64,000 nt of DNA from Moraxella sp. K1664 (GCF_039693965.1 NZ_CP155576.1:1178001-1242000); one strand, 5' to 3'; shown: positions 1-8,250, counted from the stretch's first letter. Translations and numbers: made by a program. Notes: a model not told the origin generated them from the sequence alone.

Positions 1-1023
1 ATCAGTATCCAAGCCGAAATCATGGAGCTGACCGCTCCTGTGGATGGTGCTGCCCAAGGCGTGGTCATCGAATCTCGCCTAGACAAAGGACGTGGTGCGG
101 TGGCAAGCCTACTGGTCAAAAAAGGCACGCTAAAACAAGGCGACCTAGTGCTGGCAGGCGAGTTCTATGGCAAAGTGCGTGCCATGACCGATGAGAATGG
201 TGAGCGTATCAAGTCGGCAGGGCCTTCTATTCCTGTGGAGATTTTGGGCTTGCCTGATGCTCCGATGGCAGGTTCTGAGTTCTTGGTAGTCTCTGATGAG
301 AAAAAAGCCCGTGAAGTGGCGGATTTTCGTATCGCTCGTGAGCGTGAACGTTTGCTTGAACGCCAAAACAAAATGCGTCTAGAAAACATGTTTGCCAACA
401 TGGGCAGTGAGGCAAAAACCCTAAATCTTATCCTAAAAACAGACGTGCGTGGTTCGCTAGAAGCCCTGCTTAGTGCGTTAGATGAGCTATCAACCGATGA
501 AGTCAAAGTGCGTGTAATTAGCTCGGGTGTGGGTGCCATCACTGAGTCTGATGTCATCTTGGCGGAGTCTAGTGAGGCGGTTCTGCTTGGCTTTAACGTG
601 CGTACTGACAATGCCGGCAAGCGTAAAGCAGATGAGGCAGGGCTTGACATTCGTTATTATAGCGTGATTTATGGCTTGATTGATGATGTCAAAGCAGCGA
701 TGAGTGGCATGCTTGCCCCTGAGCACCGTGAGAAAATCTTGGGTATTGCCGAGGTGCGTGAAGTATTCCGTTCTAGCAAATTCGGGGCGGCGGCAGGCTG
801 TATGGTACAAGAGGGTACGATTTATCGCAACAAGCCCATCCGTGTTCTGCGTGATGATAAAGTCATCTTTACAGGGCAACTCCAATCCTTGCGTCGCTAC
901 AAAGACGATGTGAACGAGGTCAAGGCAGGCATGGAGTGTGGTCTGGCGGTCAAAGGCTATGAAGTCGCCGCTGGTGATAAGATTGAAGTCTTTGAGATTC
1001 ACGAAGTGGCACGCACCCTGTGA
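1..1023 (+). CDS. infB: Translation initiation factor IF-2, C-terminal part (5' truncated by window edge)
   Basis: The reading frame is open from base 1, so the gene starts before the window and only about 340 C-terminal residues are seen. They cover the end of the G-protein/domain II region ([20 protein letters not shown]), the linker helix, and domains III and IV, ending in [16 protein letters not shown]-2 is the GTPase that places initiator fMet-tRNA on the 30S subunit and promotes 70S joining; the C-terminal domain binds fMet-tRNA. An intrinsic terminator follows immediately. In many gammaproteobacteria infB continues into rbfA; here an unrelated oxygenase gene follows, so the operon ends at infB. 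Identification is secure. Confidence 0.97.
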   Translation: MSIQAEIMELTAPVDGAAQGVVIESRLDKGRGAVASLLVKKGTLKQGDLVLAGEFYGKVRAMTDENGERIKSAGPSIPVEILGLPDAPMAGSEFLVVSDEKKAREVADFRIARERERLLERQNKMRLENMFANMGSEAKTLNLILKTDVRGSLEALLSALDELSTDEVKVRVISSGVGAITESDVILAESSEAVLLGFNVRTDNAGKRKADEAGLDIRYYSVIYGLIDDVKAAMSGMLAPEHREKILGIAEVREVFRSSKFGAAAGCMVQEGTIYRNKPIRVLRDDKVIFTGQLQSLRRYKDDVNEVKAGMECGLAVKGYEVAAGDKIEVFEIHEVARTL

Positions 1024-1032
1024 TGTCATGAC

Positions 1033-1066
1033 AAAAACCGCTTGCCCTAGGGTGAGCGGTTTTTTT
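1033..1066 (+). terminator. Rho-independent terminator of infB
   Basis: The arms ACCGCT (1037-1042) and AGCGGT (1055-1060) enclose a short loop. A-rich sequence precedes and a run of seven T follows, 10 bases after the infB stop codon. Confidence 0.85.
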
Positions 1067-1097
1067 GATAACAAGTTGCACTAATAGGAGTATTCAT

Positions 1098-1937
1098 ATG
1101 ACATCATCTACCTTTTCATCATTAACTCATGAAGACTTACTGGCATTGAGTTTGACACTTGATGACAGTTGGAGGCAGTGGATAGAGACCAATATCGAGC
1201 GGGGGTGCAGTCCTGCCAGTATCGCAAAGATTTTGGCGGATAATAAAAAGTTGCCAAGCAAATATCTGCCTACCGTGCGTCCAAATATCACCAGCGATGA
1301 TGAGAATTTTATTGATATTGATGGGCATACCGTGCAGGTGATTTGCACTCTAAAATCGCCCCGAGTGGTGGTGTTTGACAACCTGCTCACGCAGGCGGAG
1401 TGCGATGAGCTGATTGCATTGGCAGACGGTAGGTTGGAGCGTGGTAAGGTCGTTGATGACAAAACGGGCAATTCACGCCTGCACGCCCATCGCAGTAGTG
1501 ACAATGCCCAGTTCACCTTGGGTGAGTTTGATGTCATTGACCGCGTGGAGAGACGCTTGGCGACTCTACTAAACTGGCCGGTGGAAAATGGCGAAGGCTT
1601 ACAGGTACTGCGTTATCAAAAAGGTGGGGAATATCGTCCGCATTTTGATTATTTTGGCGACAGCGTGGGCGGTCGTAGGCACTTAGAAGTAGGCGGACAA
1701 CGTGTTGGCACGTGCGTGATGTATCTGTCGGATGTGCAGGCAGGGGGCGGAACGTCATTTCCCAGTGTGGGTATGGAAGTCAAACCCAAAAAGGGTGGTG
1801 CGGTGTTTTTTGCTGATGTGGACGAGCAGGGGGATGTGGACAAACTGACCTTGCATGCAGGCGTGCCCGTCATTACAGGTGTGAAATTTATCGCCACCAA
1901 ATGGGTGCGTGAACGCCCTTATCGACGTGAGAGTTAA
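1098..1937 (+). CDS. 2-oxoglutarate/Fe(II) oxygenase, prolyl 4-hydroxylase family
   Basis: A 279-residue protein. The frame is open further upstream, but the ATG at 1098 has AGGAG at 1086-1090, so this start is chosen. The C-terminal half is a prolyl 4-hydroxylase alpha-subunit (P4Hc) double-stranded beta-helix: PHFDYF supplies the iron ligands H and D, the later LHAGVPV segment the distal H, and GVKFIATKWVRERPY the lysine that binds 2-oxoglutarate. YLSDVQAGGGTSFP is the typical core strand. The N-terminal ~85 residues are a small helical region. Bacterial members hydroxylate prolines in proteins (EF-Tu in pseudomonads) or free substrates; the substrate here cannot be read from sequence. It is a single-gene unit between two terminators. 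Confidence 0.88.
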   Translation: MTSSTFSSLTHEDLLALSLTLDDSWRQWIETNIERGCSPASIAKILADNKKLPSKYLPTVRPNITSDDENFIDIDGHTVQVICTLKSPRVVVFDNLLTQAECDELIALADGRLERGKVVDDKTGNSRLHAHRSSDNAQFTLGEFDVIDRVERRLATLLNWPVENGEGLQVLRYQKGGEYRPHFDYFGDSVGGRRHLEVGGQRVGTCVMYLSDVQAGGGTSFPSVGMEVKPKKGGAVFFADVDEQGDVDKLTLHAGVPVITGVKFIATKWVRERPYRRES

Positions 1938-1956
1938 TGTCGTCTTATTAATAACA

Positions 1957-1988
1957 AGTCGTCCACAGTCATGTTGGGCGATTTTTTA
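1957..1988 (+). terminator. Putative terminator after the oxygenase gene
   Basis: CGTCCACA and TGTTGGGCG form an imperfect stem (one G-T pair and one bulge) with a four-base loop, followed by a run of T at 1982-1987. Confidence 0.55.
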
Positions 1989-2016
1989 TACCAAATCATT
2001 TTTTAAAAGTGTTTGC

Positions 2017-2313
2017 TTAAAATATCTTGGTTAGGTCTTGCTCTATCAGCAATTTATCCAGCGGAGTTTCTAAAGCATCGGCAATCTGCCCCATCAGGTC
2101 GATGGACACCGCCCGTCCGCCATTTTCAATCTCACAGACATAGGTTTTACTGATGTTGGCACGAAACGCCAACTCTTCTTGGGAGAGCTCTTTGATACGC
2201 CGAAGTTGTCTCATGTTTTGGGCGAATATTAGGCGATATAAATGGGGTGTTTGGTTGGATTTTTTCATGGGGTTATTGTAAGGGTGGGGCGTTGGCTGAT
2301 TGGCATTAACCAT
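2017..2313 (-). CDS. XRE-type helix-turn-helix transcriptional regulator
   Basis: A 98-residue protein with one Cro/C1-type HTH. The recognition region reads LSQEELAFRANISKTYVCEIENG (residues ~43-65), followed by the usual DLMGQIADALETPLDKLL helix. The long form starts at 2313 and overlaps the 3' end of the kinase gene by 8 bases, suggesting translational coupling. An internal ATG at 2268 (MKKSNQ...) would give an 83-residue protein that still holds the whole domain, and the first 15 residues are Pro/Asn-rich and look non-domain. It is the last gene of the regulator-kinase-HTH string. No target operator could be recognised. Confidence 0.8.
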   Translation of the reverse strand: MVNANQPTPHPYNNPMKKSNQTPHLYRLIFAQNMRQLRRIKELSQEELAFRANISKTYVCEIENGGRAVSIDLMGQIADALETPLDKLLIEQDLTKIF

Positions 2314-4018
2314 CCTGATTCATCGGCAACACCACCAAAAAGCGGGTTTTGCCCTGCCATGTGTCGGTGCTGATATGTCCGCCATGGGCTTCGGCGATTT
2401 GGGCGACCAATGACAGTCCAAGCCCTGAACCTTTTTTTTCTTGTTTTAGTCGCACAAAGGGGCTAAAAATATCTTCACGCTTGTCCACAGGAATGCCAGC
2501 TCCTTGGTCGATGACCGCCAGCACGGCATAGATGCTTTTTTTGCCGTTATCCTTGTCTTTGTTGCGAGAGAGTAGTTTAAAGAAGGCACGGGTGTGTTTC
2601 TCTAACGGCGTGCCTTGGGCGGTTGGTTCTGATTCTTTGCTGTTTTTGTGTTCATTGGCTTTGGTGGTTTTGGTTGTATCTTGGTCGTCCTGCCCTTCGT
2701 CATTGACATTAAGATGGCTTGCCAGTTCGTCATCTGCGATATCGTGGGTTATCATGTCATGAGTGGCAGGCGTGTTCGTGTGCTCGTTATCTTTGCTAAG
2801 GTCGATGAGTGCCTTGGGGATAAAGCCTGCTTCTGCCAGACTGGGCGAGCCATAGACGTAGATTTCCACGGGGGGTGTGCCGTGGATGAGAGCGTTATTG
2901 ATGAGATTACGCACCAAATGCGTCAGCAGTTTGGGCTGTGCCATCATCGTCACAGGTTCAGCAAAGAGTGTCGCTTCGGTATAGTGCTGGCATTCGCTTT
3001 TGATAAGCTCTACCAAATCCACGCTTTCATTGGCTTGTAGGGCATGACCTGCATCCAGACGGCTCACCAATAAAATACTCTCAACCAAATCATTAAGCCC
3101 TGTTAAGTCACGGTTGATGGCACAGGCACGTTTGTCAAATTTGGCTTTGTCGGCAGGGTCGAGCTTTTGGGTGAGCATGTCCATCATCTCAATCTGCAAG
3201 CGAATGCGAGTAATTGGCGTCCTAAACTCATGACTGGCGTGAGCAAGGAGCAGGCTGTTGGCATTGATAAGTCGCTCTATTTTCTCGGCAGACTGGTTAA
3301 AGCCATAGGCGAGCATGGCAATCTCATCATTGCCCGTCTGATTGACCCGCACGCTAAAATCGCCATCCCCCATTTTTGCCATCTTGCGACTCATCTGGTT
3401 GAGTCGCCACGTCATGTTATGGGCGATGCCCCACAGTACCGCCGTCATGATAAGAATGAGTAAAAGCGTGCCAGTAAAGAAGTTGAACATGCCCAAAAAC
3501 GGACGTTCTTTGGGGGGTTTTCGGCTCTCATACCACACCGAGTAGCCCGAGCTGGTCTTTAAGATGACATGATGTGGGTCGTTGCCCGATAGGGTGGGCA
3601 AGGTCTGGGCAAGCCATGACGGGGTGGGGGGCAGACGTTCGGGCAGTTCGCTGTTTTCGGTTTTTAAGATGAGATTGCGTTTTTTGTCATACAGTCCGAT
3701 TTTGGCGTCTAAGCTCTCATCAAAGATGTCAAAACTTTTTTTGACCACAGCAAGGATAAATCGGGCTTGCAAGCGGTTGTTGTCCAAAGTGGCATTGTCC
3801 ACTTCTATCAAAAATGGGTCAATTTGCCCCACGATTTGCCCTGCGATGACTTTGGATTTCATGCTGTCGGAGTTGTTATGGACAAGCTGAGCGAGCAAAA
3901 TCATGGCAATGGCAAAAGCAATGATTGCCAAAAATACACTAATAAATAGCCTTGCAAACAGTGAACGAAAGCCAAGACGGAGGCGGATTGGTGGGGGGCT
4001 TGGTGTGGGCATTGACAT
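2306..4018 (-). CDS. Membrane sensor histidine kinase with an insert in the ATPase domain
   Basis: A 570-residue sensor: cytoplasmic N-tail, TM1 ~22-46, periplasmic sensor ~47-177, TM2 ~178-198, HAMP ~199-250. The HisKA motif AHASHEFRTP has the phospho-acceptor at H263. The HATPase domain has an N-box (LVRNLINNALIHG), a G1-box (VIDQGAGIP), an F-box (IFSPFVR) and a G2-box (GSGLGLSL). Between the N- and G1-boxes lies a ~108-residue polar, Asp/Glu/Lys/Thr-rich stretch (~389-496), where kinases normally have only a few tens of residues. It is the partner of the OmpR-type regulator upstream. The signal is unknown, and I could not tie the pair to a named system. A terminator-like hairpin separates it from the regulator gene. 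Confidence 0.9.
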   Translation of the reverse strand: MSMPTPSPPPIRLRLGFRSLFARLFISVFLAIIAFAIAMILLAQLVHNNSDSMKSKVIAGQIVGQIDPFLIEVDNATLDNNRLQARFILAVVKKSFDIFDESLDAKIGLYDKKRNLILKTENSELPERLPPTPSWLAQTLPTLSGNDPHHVILKTSSGYSVWYESRKPPKERPFLGMFNFFTGTLLLILIMTAVLWGIAHNMTWRLNQMSRKMAKMGDGDFSVRVNQTGNDEIAMLAYGFNQSAEKIERLINANSLLLAHASHEFRTPITRIRLQIEMMDMLTQKLDPADKAKFDKRACAINRDLTGLNDLVESILLVSRLDAGHALQANESVDLVELIKSECQHYTEATLFAEPVTMMAQPKLLTHLVRNLINNALIHGTPPVEIYVYGSPSLAEAGFIPKALIDLSKDNEHTNTPATHDMITHDIADDELASHLNVNDEGQDDQDTTKTTKANEHKNSKESEPTAQGTPLEKHTRAFFKLLSRNKDKDNGKKSIYAVLAVIDQGAGIPVDKREDIFSPFVRLKQEKKGSGLGLSLVAQIAEAHGGHISTDTWQGKTRFLVVLPMNQDG

Positions 4019-4032
4019 GTTAAATACATCAA

Positions 4033-4055
4033 AAGGCGTAAAAGGATTACGCCTT
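4033..4055. repeat. Perfect inverted repeat between regulator and kinase genes
   Basis: AAGGCGTAA (4033-4041) and its exact complement TTACGCCTT (4047-4055) with a 5-base loop. It lies 15-37 bases upstream of the kinase start codon on the transcribed strand, so in mRNA it would form a 9-bp stem close to the ribosome binding region. Confidence 0.6.
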
Positions 4056-4070
4056 ATCTATATGTAAAAA

Positions 4071-4108
4071 ATACAAAAATCCAATGACAAAGCAAAAGCA
4101 TTGGATTT
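4071..4108 (-). terminator. Terminator-like hairpin just after the response-regulator gene
   Basis: A 10-bp perfect stem (AAATCCAATG, read on the minus strand from 4108, against CATTGGATTT ending at 4077) with a 12-base loop, followed by a T-rich tract. It starts 7 bases after the regulator stop codon. It would terminate or attenuate transcription before the kinase gene. Confidence 0.55.
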
Positions 4109-4114
4109 TGAGAA

Positions 4115-4837
4115 TCATACTTGATCGGTTGCAAACTGATATCCCACACCACGCACGGTAATGATGCGTTTGGGCTGACGAGGATTATCTTCAATCAAGG
4201 CTCTAAGGCGTGAGATATGCACGTCAATGGCACGGTCAATATTCTCTGAACTGTCGTCATTGGGCATGGCTTGCCAGAGCTGTTCACGGTTTAGTACTTT
4301 TCCTGCATGAGTGGCAAAGTAGTGAAGCAGTTGGAATTGGTGCGTGGTCAGACGGACGATGTTGTCATCAATGGTCACTTCATGACTGTCAGGGAACACC
4401 GTCAGTCGTCCAAAGGTGAGACTGCCTGAGTCTGTGTCAGCTTGGTTGGGGGTCTCATGACGGCGTAGTACCGCACGGATGCGGGCGAGCAGTTCACGGG
4501 GTTCAAAGGGTTTTGAAATATAGTCGTCCGCCCCCATCTCCAAGCCCAGCACACGGTCGGTGGTGTCGCCCTTGGCGGTGAGCATGACGATTGGCACTTT
4601 GTTAATCATCACATTCTTGGATGCTCGCACCTTTTGGCAGACCTGCATGCCGTCCATGTCAGGGAGCATCAGGTCAAGTACGATAAGGTTGATGTCACGC
4701 TCTTTGGCTTCTAGCAGGTCAAGCCCTTCTTGGGCGGTGGGGGCGTGATGAACTTCATAATAGTTCATGGAAAGATAGTCACTGATAAGCTCCGCCAAAT
4801 CTGGGTCGTCTTCGATGAGTAGGATTTGCTTGGTCAT
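4115..4837 (-). CDS. OmpR/PhoB-family response regulator
   Basis: A 240-residue two-domain regulator. The receiver domain (~1-120) has the acidic pair IEDD, phospho-acceptor D in LIVLDLMLPDMDG (about D56), the T of MLTAKG and the K of YISKPFEP. The C-terminal winged helix (~140-235) has LTTHQFQLLHYFATHAGKVLNREQLW and IDVHISRLRALIEDNP..KRIITVRGVGYQF, typical of OmpR/PhoB DNA binding. It is transcribed first, ahead of its cognate kinase. Sequence similarity is to the OmpR family in general; I do not assign a gene name. Confidence 0.93.
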   Translation of the reverse strand: MTKQILLIEDDPDLAELISDYLSMNYYEVHHAPTAQEGLDLLEAKERDINLIVLDLMLPDMDGMQVCQKVRASKNVMINKVPIVMLTAKGDTTDRVLGLEMGADDYISKPFEPRELLARIRAVLRRHETPNQADTDSGSLTFGRLTVFPDSHEVTIDDNIVRLTTHQFQLLHYFATHAGKVLNREQLWQAMPNDDSSENIDRAIDVHISRLRALIEDNPRQPKRIITVRGVGYQFATDQV

Positions 4838-5047
4838 GGTTGTGCCTTGTGTTAAATAGTGTTTAAATTATCTTTTATAAAACACCCAAAAATTAAGGGC
4901 GAAAAATCATGGCTATATCTTGCCAATATTTATCCACTTTGGCAAGGGGTAAATTGTTATTTAATTAAAATGGCAGGGTATATTTTAGCCGATTTTACCT
5001 ACTTTTACACATTCTTTGTAACTATTGTTACAGACGATGGTGAGATT

Positions 5048-5085
5048 GGGACAAATAATAGGGCGTACCTGCCCTAGCCTACGGG
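5048..5085 (-). terminator. Short GC-rich palindromes after the adaptor lipoprotein gene
   Basis: TAGGGC (5059-5064) and GCCCTA (5071-5076) flank a 6-base loop, directly downstream of the stop codon of the minus-strand gene, with an A/T-rich tract beyond. It could terminate that gene. The first 15 bases also resemble the termini of the TA-flanked repeats at 38208 and 59148, so it may instead be a solo repeat end. Confidence 0.35.
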
Positions 5086-6423
5086 CTATTTTAAACGCAC
5101 TCGTCCACCATGAGCCTGTTTGGGTAGGTCAGCAAGCACAATCAAGCCATCTAAGCCAATGCCTGCGATGAGATATTGGTCGCTTTCGGGTTGGTATTCG
5201 ATGATGACGATTTTGGATAAAGCCAAGCGTTCATCTTGCCCTACTGTCCACAGCCATGCAGGGCGTGGCGTGGCAGGGCGGTAGGGTGGTTTGGTCAGTT
5301 CCGATAAATCCATGGGGTTTAGCATGTCATCAAAAATGGCAAAAGACGGCACCAAAACCCCAATCTCAATCTGCCCATAATTGACATAACCACCCACTCG
5401 TTCATCAAGGGTCAGTTTGGCTTTTTTGGCTTGTTCGGGTTTGATGGTGACGTGGATGTCCATCATGCCATGTACTTTGGCACTCGGGATGATCCCCTTA
5501 ATCTGACCGCCAAAACTTCGCCCATCTTCGGTATCAAAGGTCACGCCATCGCCCACCGCCAGATAGTCGGCGAACTCAGCAGGCAGGGGGCTGATGAATT
5601 TGACAAAGCGTTCATCAAAGACGACAAGCACGGGCGTGTCTTTGGGGTGGGTGGTGTTTTTGTCTGTGACAAAGACGGCTTCTATCTTGCCTGTCATGGG
5701 GCTTTTGACATCAAACGGGGTTTTGGTGATGATGGGAGTGGGGACTGTTTGTGCTTCATCATCGGTGTCATCTGCTTGCTCGTGGGGGCTGGTTTTTTCT
5801 TTGTTTTTAGATTGGTTTTTTGATTTTTCGGATATTTTTGTGTTTTCTGCCTTGTTTGTGTTTTGTTTGTCGGTGGTGGCATTGTCAGCAGGTTTGCCCG
5901 TATCATCGATAATGGTATCGTCACCGCTTGGACTGCCATTAGGGCTGTCATCGGAACTGTCATCGGAACTGTTATCGGGATTGTCAGCAAAAGTGATGGT
6001 CTCTTGATAGAACCTGCCCACAATATCGCCTGCCTTGACTGTGTCGCCTGCCTTGATGAGCATGCGGTCAAGCCTGCCTTCTTGGGGTAGGGTGATGGTT
6101 GTTTGCTTGTGGGGGATGATAACCCCTTCTAGGCGAAAGGCGGGCTGATAACGCTCGGATTTGATTGCCATGACATGAGCGGTGGCAAGGGTTATGTTAT
6201 CGCCATTGAGGGCGATTTTGGCGTTATCGGCATCGGTGGGTGGTCGCACAGCCGTGTTGCCATGTACCAGCCCATCTCGCTCGTGCTTGTCATCAAAGCT
6301 AGACAAATCGGTCAGCTTAGCATCAGGCACAGGCTCGCAGGCACTCACCAATAATGACAGCACCACAAGGGCGGACAGTGACCGAAAATACAGCAAAAGA
6401 GATGGGGTGATGGTTGAGTTCAT
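5086..6423 (-). CDS. HlyD/RND-type periplasmic adaptor-like lipoprotein, orphan
   Basis: A 445-residue predicted lipoprotein: signal peptide with lipobox LLVSAC (C29), consistent with lipid anchoring. Residues ~95-145 form the first half of a biotinyl/lipoyl-like barrel-sandwich hybrid (PQEGRLDRMLIKAGDTVKAGDIVGRFYQE). The second half appears after a long gap (SPMTGKIEAVFVTDKN), followed by a beta-barrel region. In place of the usual alpha-helical hairpin there is a ~85-residue low-complexity Asp/Ser/Asn/Lys-rich linker with a run of DDSSDDS-type repeats. No inner-membrane pump or outer-membrane channel gene is adjacent. The fold assignment is good; a transport role is only inferred, since the missing hairpin would normally contact a TolC-type channel. 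Confidence 0.72.
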   Translation of the reverse strand: MNSTITPSLLLYFRSLSALVVLSLLVSACEPVPDAKLTDLSSFDDKHERDGLVHGNTAVRPPTDADNAKIALNGDNITLATAHVMAIKSERYQPAFRLEGVIIPHKQTTITLPQEGRLDRMLIKAGDTVKAGDIVGRFYQETITFADNPDNSSDDSSDDSPNGSPSGDDTIIDDTGKPADNATTDKQNTNKAENTKISEKSKNQSKNKEKTSPHEQADDTDDEAQTVPTPIITKTPFDVKSPMTGKIEAVFVTDKNTTHPKDTPVLVVFDERFVKFISPLPAEFADYLAVGDGVTFDTEDGRSFGGQIKGIIPSAKVHGMMDIHVTIKPEQAKKAKLTLDERVGGYVNYGQIEIGVLVPSFAIFDDMLNPMDLSELTKPPYRPATPRPAWLWTVGQDERLALSKIVIIEYQPESDQYLIAGIGLDGLIVLADLPKQAHGGRVRLK

Positions 6424-6634
6424 GACAATGTTACAATCAGCGAAAAAGAGTCAGTAAAATACCCTGCTATCGTATCATATTTTTAGCCCATAAATCCTTT
6501 GTTTTGTCAAAAAATAGTGGAAAATTTGCCTTATTTGTGTTAAAAAGTAAAGTAGGTTTTTACTGACTAAAATATTGTCAAAATTTAACCAATTTCTAAA
6601 TTTACAATCCATTTTCAAACAAAAGGATAATCCC

Positions 6635-7009
6635 GTGAGTGAATTTGCTGGTCTTAAAGTCATGATTATTGACGACTCCAAAACCATCCGCCGTACCGCC
6701 GAAGCCCTACTGCAAAAAGAAGGCTGTGAAGTGATTACCGCTGTTGACGGCTTTGATGCTTTATCAAAAATCGTCGAGACCAATCCTGACATCATCTTTG
6801 TGGACATCATGATGCCACGCCTAGACGGTTACCAAACCTGTTCTATGATTAAAAATCACCCAGAATACGCCCAAAAGCCTGTCATCATGCTGTCATCCAA
6901 GGACGGTCTGTTTGACAAAGCTCGTGGACGTATCGTGGGTTCTAACGAGTATTTGACCAAGCCATTTAGTAAAGAAGACCTGTTTGCGACCATCAGTCGT
7001 TTTCGCTAA
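6635..7009 (+). CDS. pilG: PilG, twitching-motility CheY-like response regulator
   Basis: A 124-residue single receiver domain. The frame is open to an ATG at 6575, but the GTG at 6635 has AAGGA at 6623-6627 (7-base spacing) and gives the N-terminus expected for PilG (EFAGLKVMIIDDSKTIRRTAEALL). Key residues: IDD acidic pair, acceptor D in IIFVDIMMPRLDGYQTC, S in MLSSKDGLFDKARGRIVGS, K in YLTKPFSKEDL. PilG is phosphorylated by ChpA and promotes pilus extension and cAMP signalling in pseudomonads. First gene of the Pil-Chp cluster. Confidence 0.95.
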   Translation: MSEFAGLKVMIIDDSKTIRRTAEALLQKEGCEVITAVDGFDALSKIVETNPDIIFVDIMMPRLDGYQTCSMIKNHPEYAQKPVIMLSSKDGLFDKARGRIVGSNEYLTKPFSKEDLFATISRFR

Positions 7010-7054
7010 TTGGGTAAGACACCTAGCGAGACTTTTTATTTATCGGAGACAGAC

Positions 7055-7417
7055 ATGGCAAAAGTATTAGTAGTGGACGATTCACCAACAGAAATGTTGC
7101 GATTTCGTGAGATTTTGGTCAAAAACGGCTTTGAGATGTTTGAAGCAGACAATGGCGAAGATGGCTGTGCCAAAGCGATTGAAGTGATGCCCGATGTGGT
7201 GCTGATGGACATCGTCATGCCTGAGATGAACGGCTTTCAAGCCACTCGCAAAATCACTCGTGAACCCAAAACCGCCCACATTCCTGTGATTATTGTCAGT
7301 ACCAAAAATCAAGAGACAGACCGTGTATGGGGCAAACGTCAAGGGGCAAAAGAGTACCTAACCAAGCCCATTAACGAAGAAGAGTTAATCAGAGTCATTC
7401 ACTCTGTATTGGAGTAA
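7055..7417 (+). CDS. pilH: PilH, twitching-motility CheY-like response regulator
   Basis: A 120-residue receiver domain: VLVVDDSPTEMLRFREIL, acceptor D in VVLMDIVMPEMNGFQATRKI, T in IIVSTKNQETDRVWGKRQGAKEYLTKPI. The ATG at 7055 is preferred over an in-frame TTG at 7010 because GGAG lies at 7045-7048. PilH is the second regulator fed by ChpA and is generally linked to pilus retraction or phosphate drain. It is 45 bases downstream of pilG and 3 bases upstream of pilI. Confidence 0.95.
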   Translation: MAKVLVVDDSPTEMLRFREILVKNGFEMFEADNGEDGCAKAIEVMPDVVLMDIVMPEMNGFQATRKITREPKTAHIPVIIVSTKNQETDRVWGKRQGAKEYLTKPINEEELIRVIHSVLE

Positions 7418-7420
7418 GCC

Positions 7421-7951
7421 GTGGCGTCGTCTGGTTTTATTGAGTTATTGCGTCTTGCCGACCTTGCCAAGGCTCGGGCAACAGGGCGACACGATGCGGA
7501 CTATACGCAGTGGATTGGCATTGCCTTTGAAGTAGGTGGACAAGAATTTGTCGCCCCGATGGGTGAAGTGTCTGAGATTTTGGCGCTGCCTGAGCTGACC
7601 CCCATTCCACTGACCAAGCCATGGCTACTTGGTGTGGCGAACGTGCGGGGGCGACTGTTGCCACTGGCGGATTTGGCAAAATTTTTAAACATTGACAGTC
7701 GTGAACGCCTTAAAAACAAAAAGGTGATGGTCATTGACCAAGATGGCTTTTTTTCGGGCATTTTGGTGGATCAAGTGACAGGCATGGTGCAATTTTCGGG
7801 CAGTGAATACCAAGATGTGCCTTTGCCCGAAGAGTCGCCCTTTGCTCCGTACAATCACGGCAGATTTGTCAAAGATGATAAGGCATGGCATGTGGTCATG
7901 CCATCTTTGCTGTTTCATGATACCGAGTATCTAAATGCAGCATTAGGCTGA
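7421..7951 (+). CDS. pilI: PilI, CheW-like coupling protein
   Basis: A 176-residue CheW-domain protein with GTG start; GGAG at 7411-7414 lies inside the end of pilH. The CheW core is visible as WIGIAFEVGGQEFVAPMGEVSEIL, the coupling loop PWLLGVANVRGRLLPLADLAKFL and the strand VMVIDQDGFFSGILVDQVTGMVQF. It links the MCP PilJ to the kinase ChpA at the cell pole. Third gene of the cluster. Confidence 0.95.
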   Translation: MASSGFIELLRLADLAKARATGRHDADYTQWIGIAFEVGGQEFVAPMGEVSEILALPELTPIPLTKPWLLGVANVRGRLLPLADLAKFLNIDSRERLKNKKVMVIDQDGFFSGILVDQVTGMVQFSGSEYQDVPLPEESPFAPYNHGRFVKDDKAWHVVMPSLLFHDTEYLNAALG

Positions 7952-8089
7952 TGGTGTGTTATTGGTTTTGTCAAATCAGTGCTTGATGTATCAAAATCAA
8001 GACGTGTCAATTTTTTGCCAATGATAAAATGATAAAATTAAATGTCATTTGTCTTATTTTTGTCTTATTTTATGTTAGTAGGGTAAATG

Positions 8090-8137
8090 CACCCAATATA
8101 TTCACCCAATATATTTTAGCAAATTGTTTTAGCAAAT
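8090..8137. repeat. Phased 13-bp repeats upstream of pilJ
   Basis: CACCCAATATATT occurs twice in tandem (8090-8102, 8103-8115). TTTTAGCAAAT then occurs at 8114-8124 and 8127-8137, also 13 bases apart. The block sits in the 299-base AT-rich gap between pilI and pilJ, in which I see no gene. It may be promoter-proximal binding sites. Confidence 0.6.
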
Positions 8138-8250
8138 AAATATAGAATCAATCAAACATTTCATCAATAAGTGGTGGGATTGATGAGTTGTATCAGTTAA
8201 GAAAAGCGGGCAGCAGTGATAAGTGGCTCGGTTTTAAAAGGATAAGCAAA

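Noticed and set aside
5059-5076. A third full copy of the TAGGGCG repeat element
   Set aside because: Only the terminal 13 of 15 bases match; the hairpin-rich core is absent, so at most this is a solo end or a simple terminator.
4859-5077. A 72-codon + strand frame between the response regulator and the adaptor lipoprotein
   Set aside because: AT-rich, rich in Tyr/Phe/Ile, no ribosome binding site and overlapping the repeat-like palindrome; looks like a random frame in intergenic DNA.
8188-8250. Upstream TTG start for pilJ
   Set aside because: AAAGGA precedes the ATG at 8251, and the extra N-terminal residues do not fit the receptor's short cytoplasmic tail.
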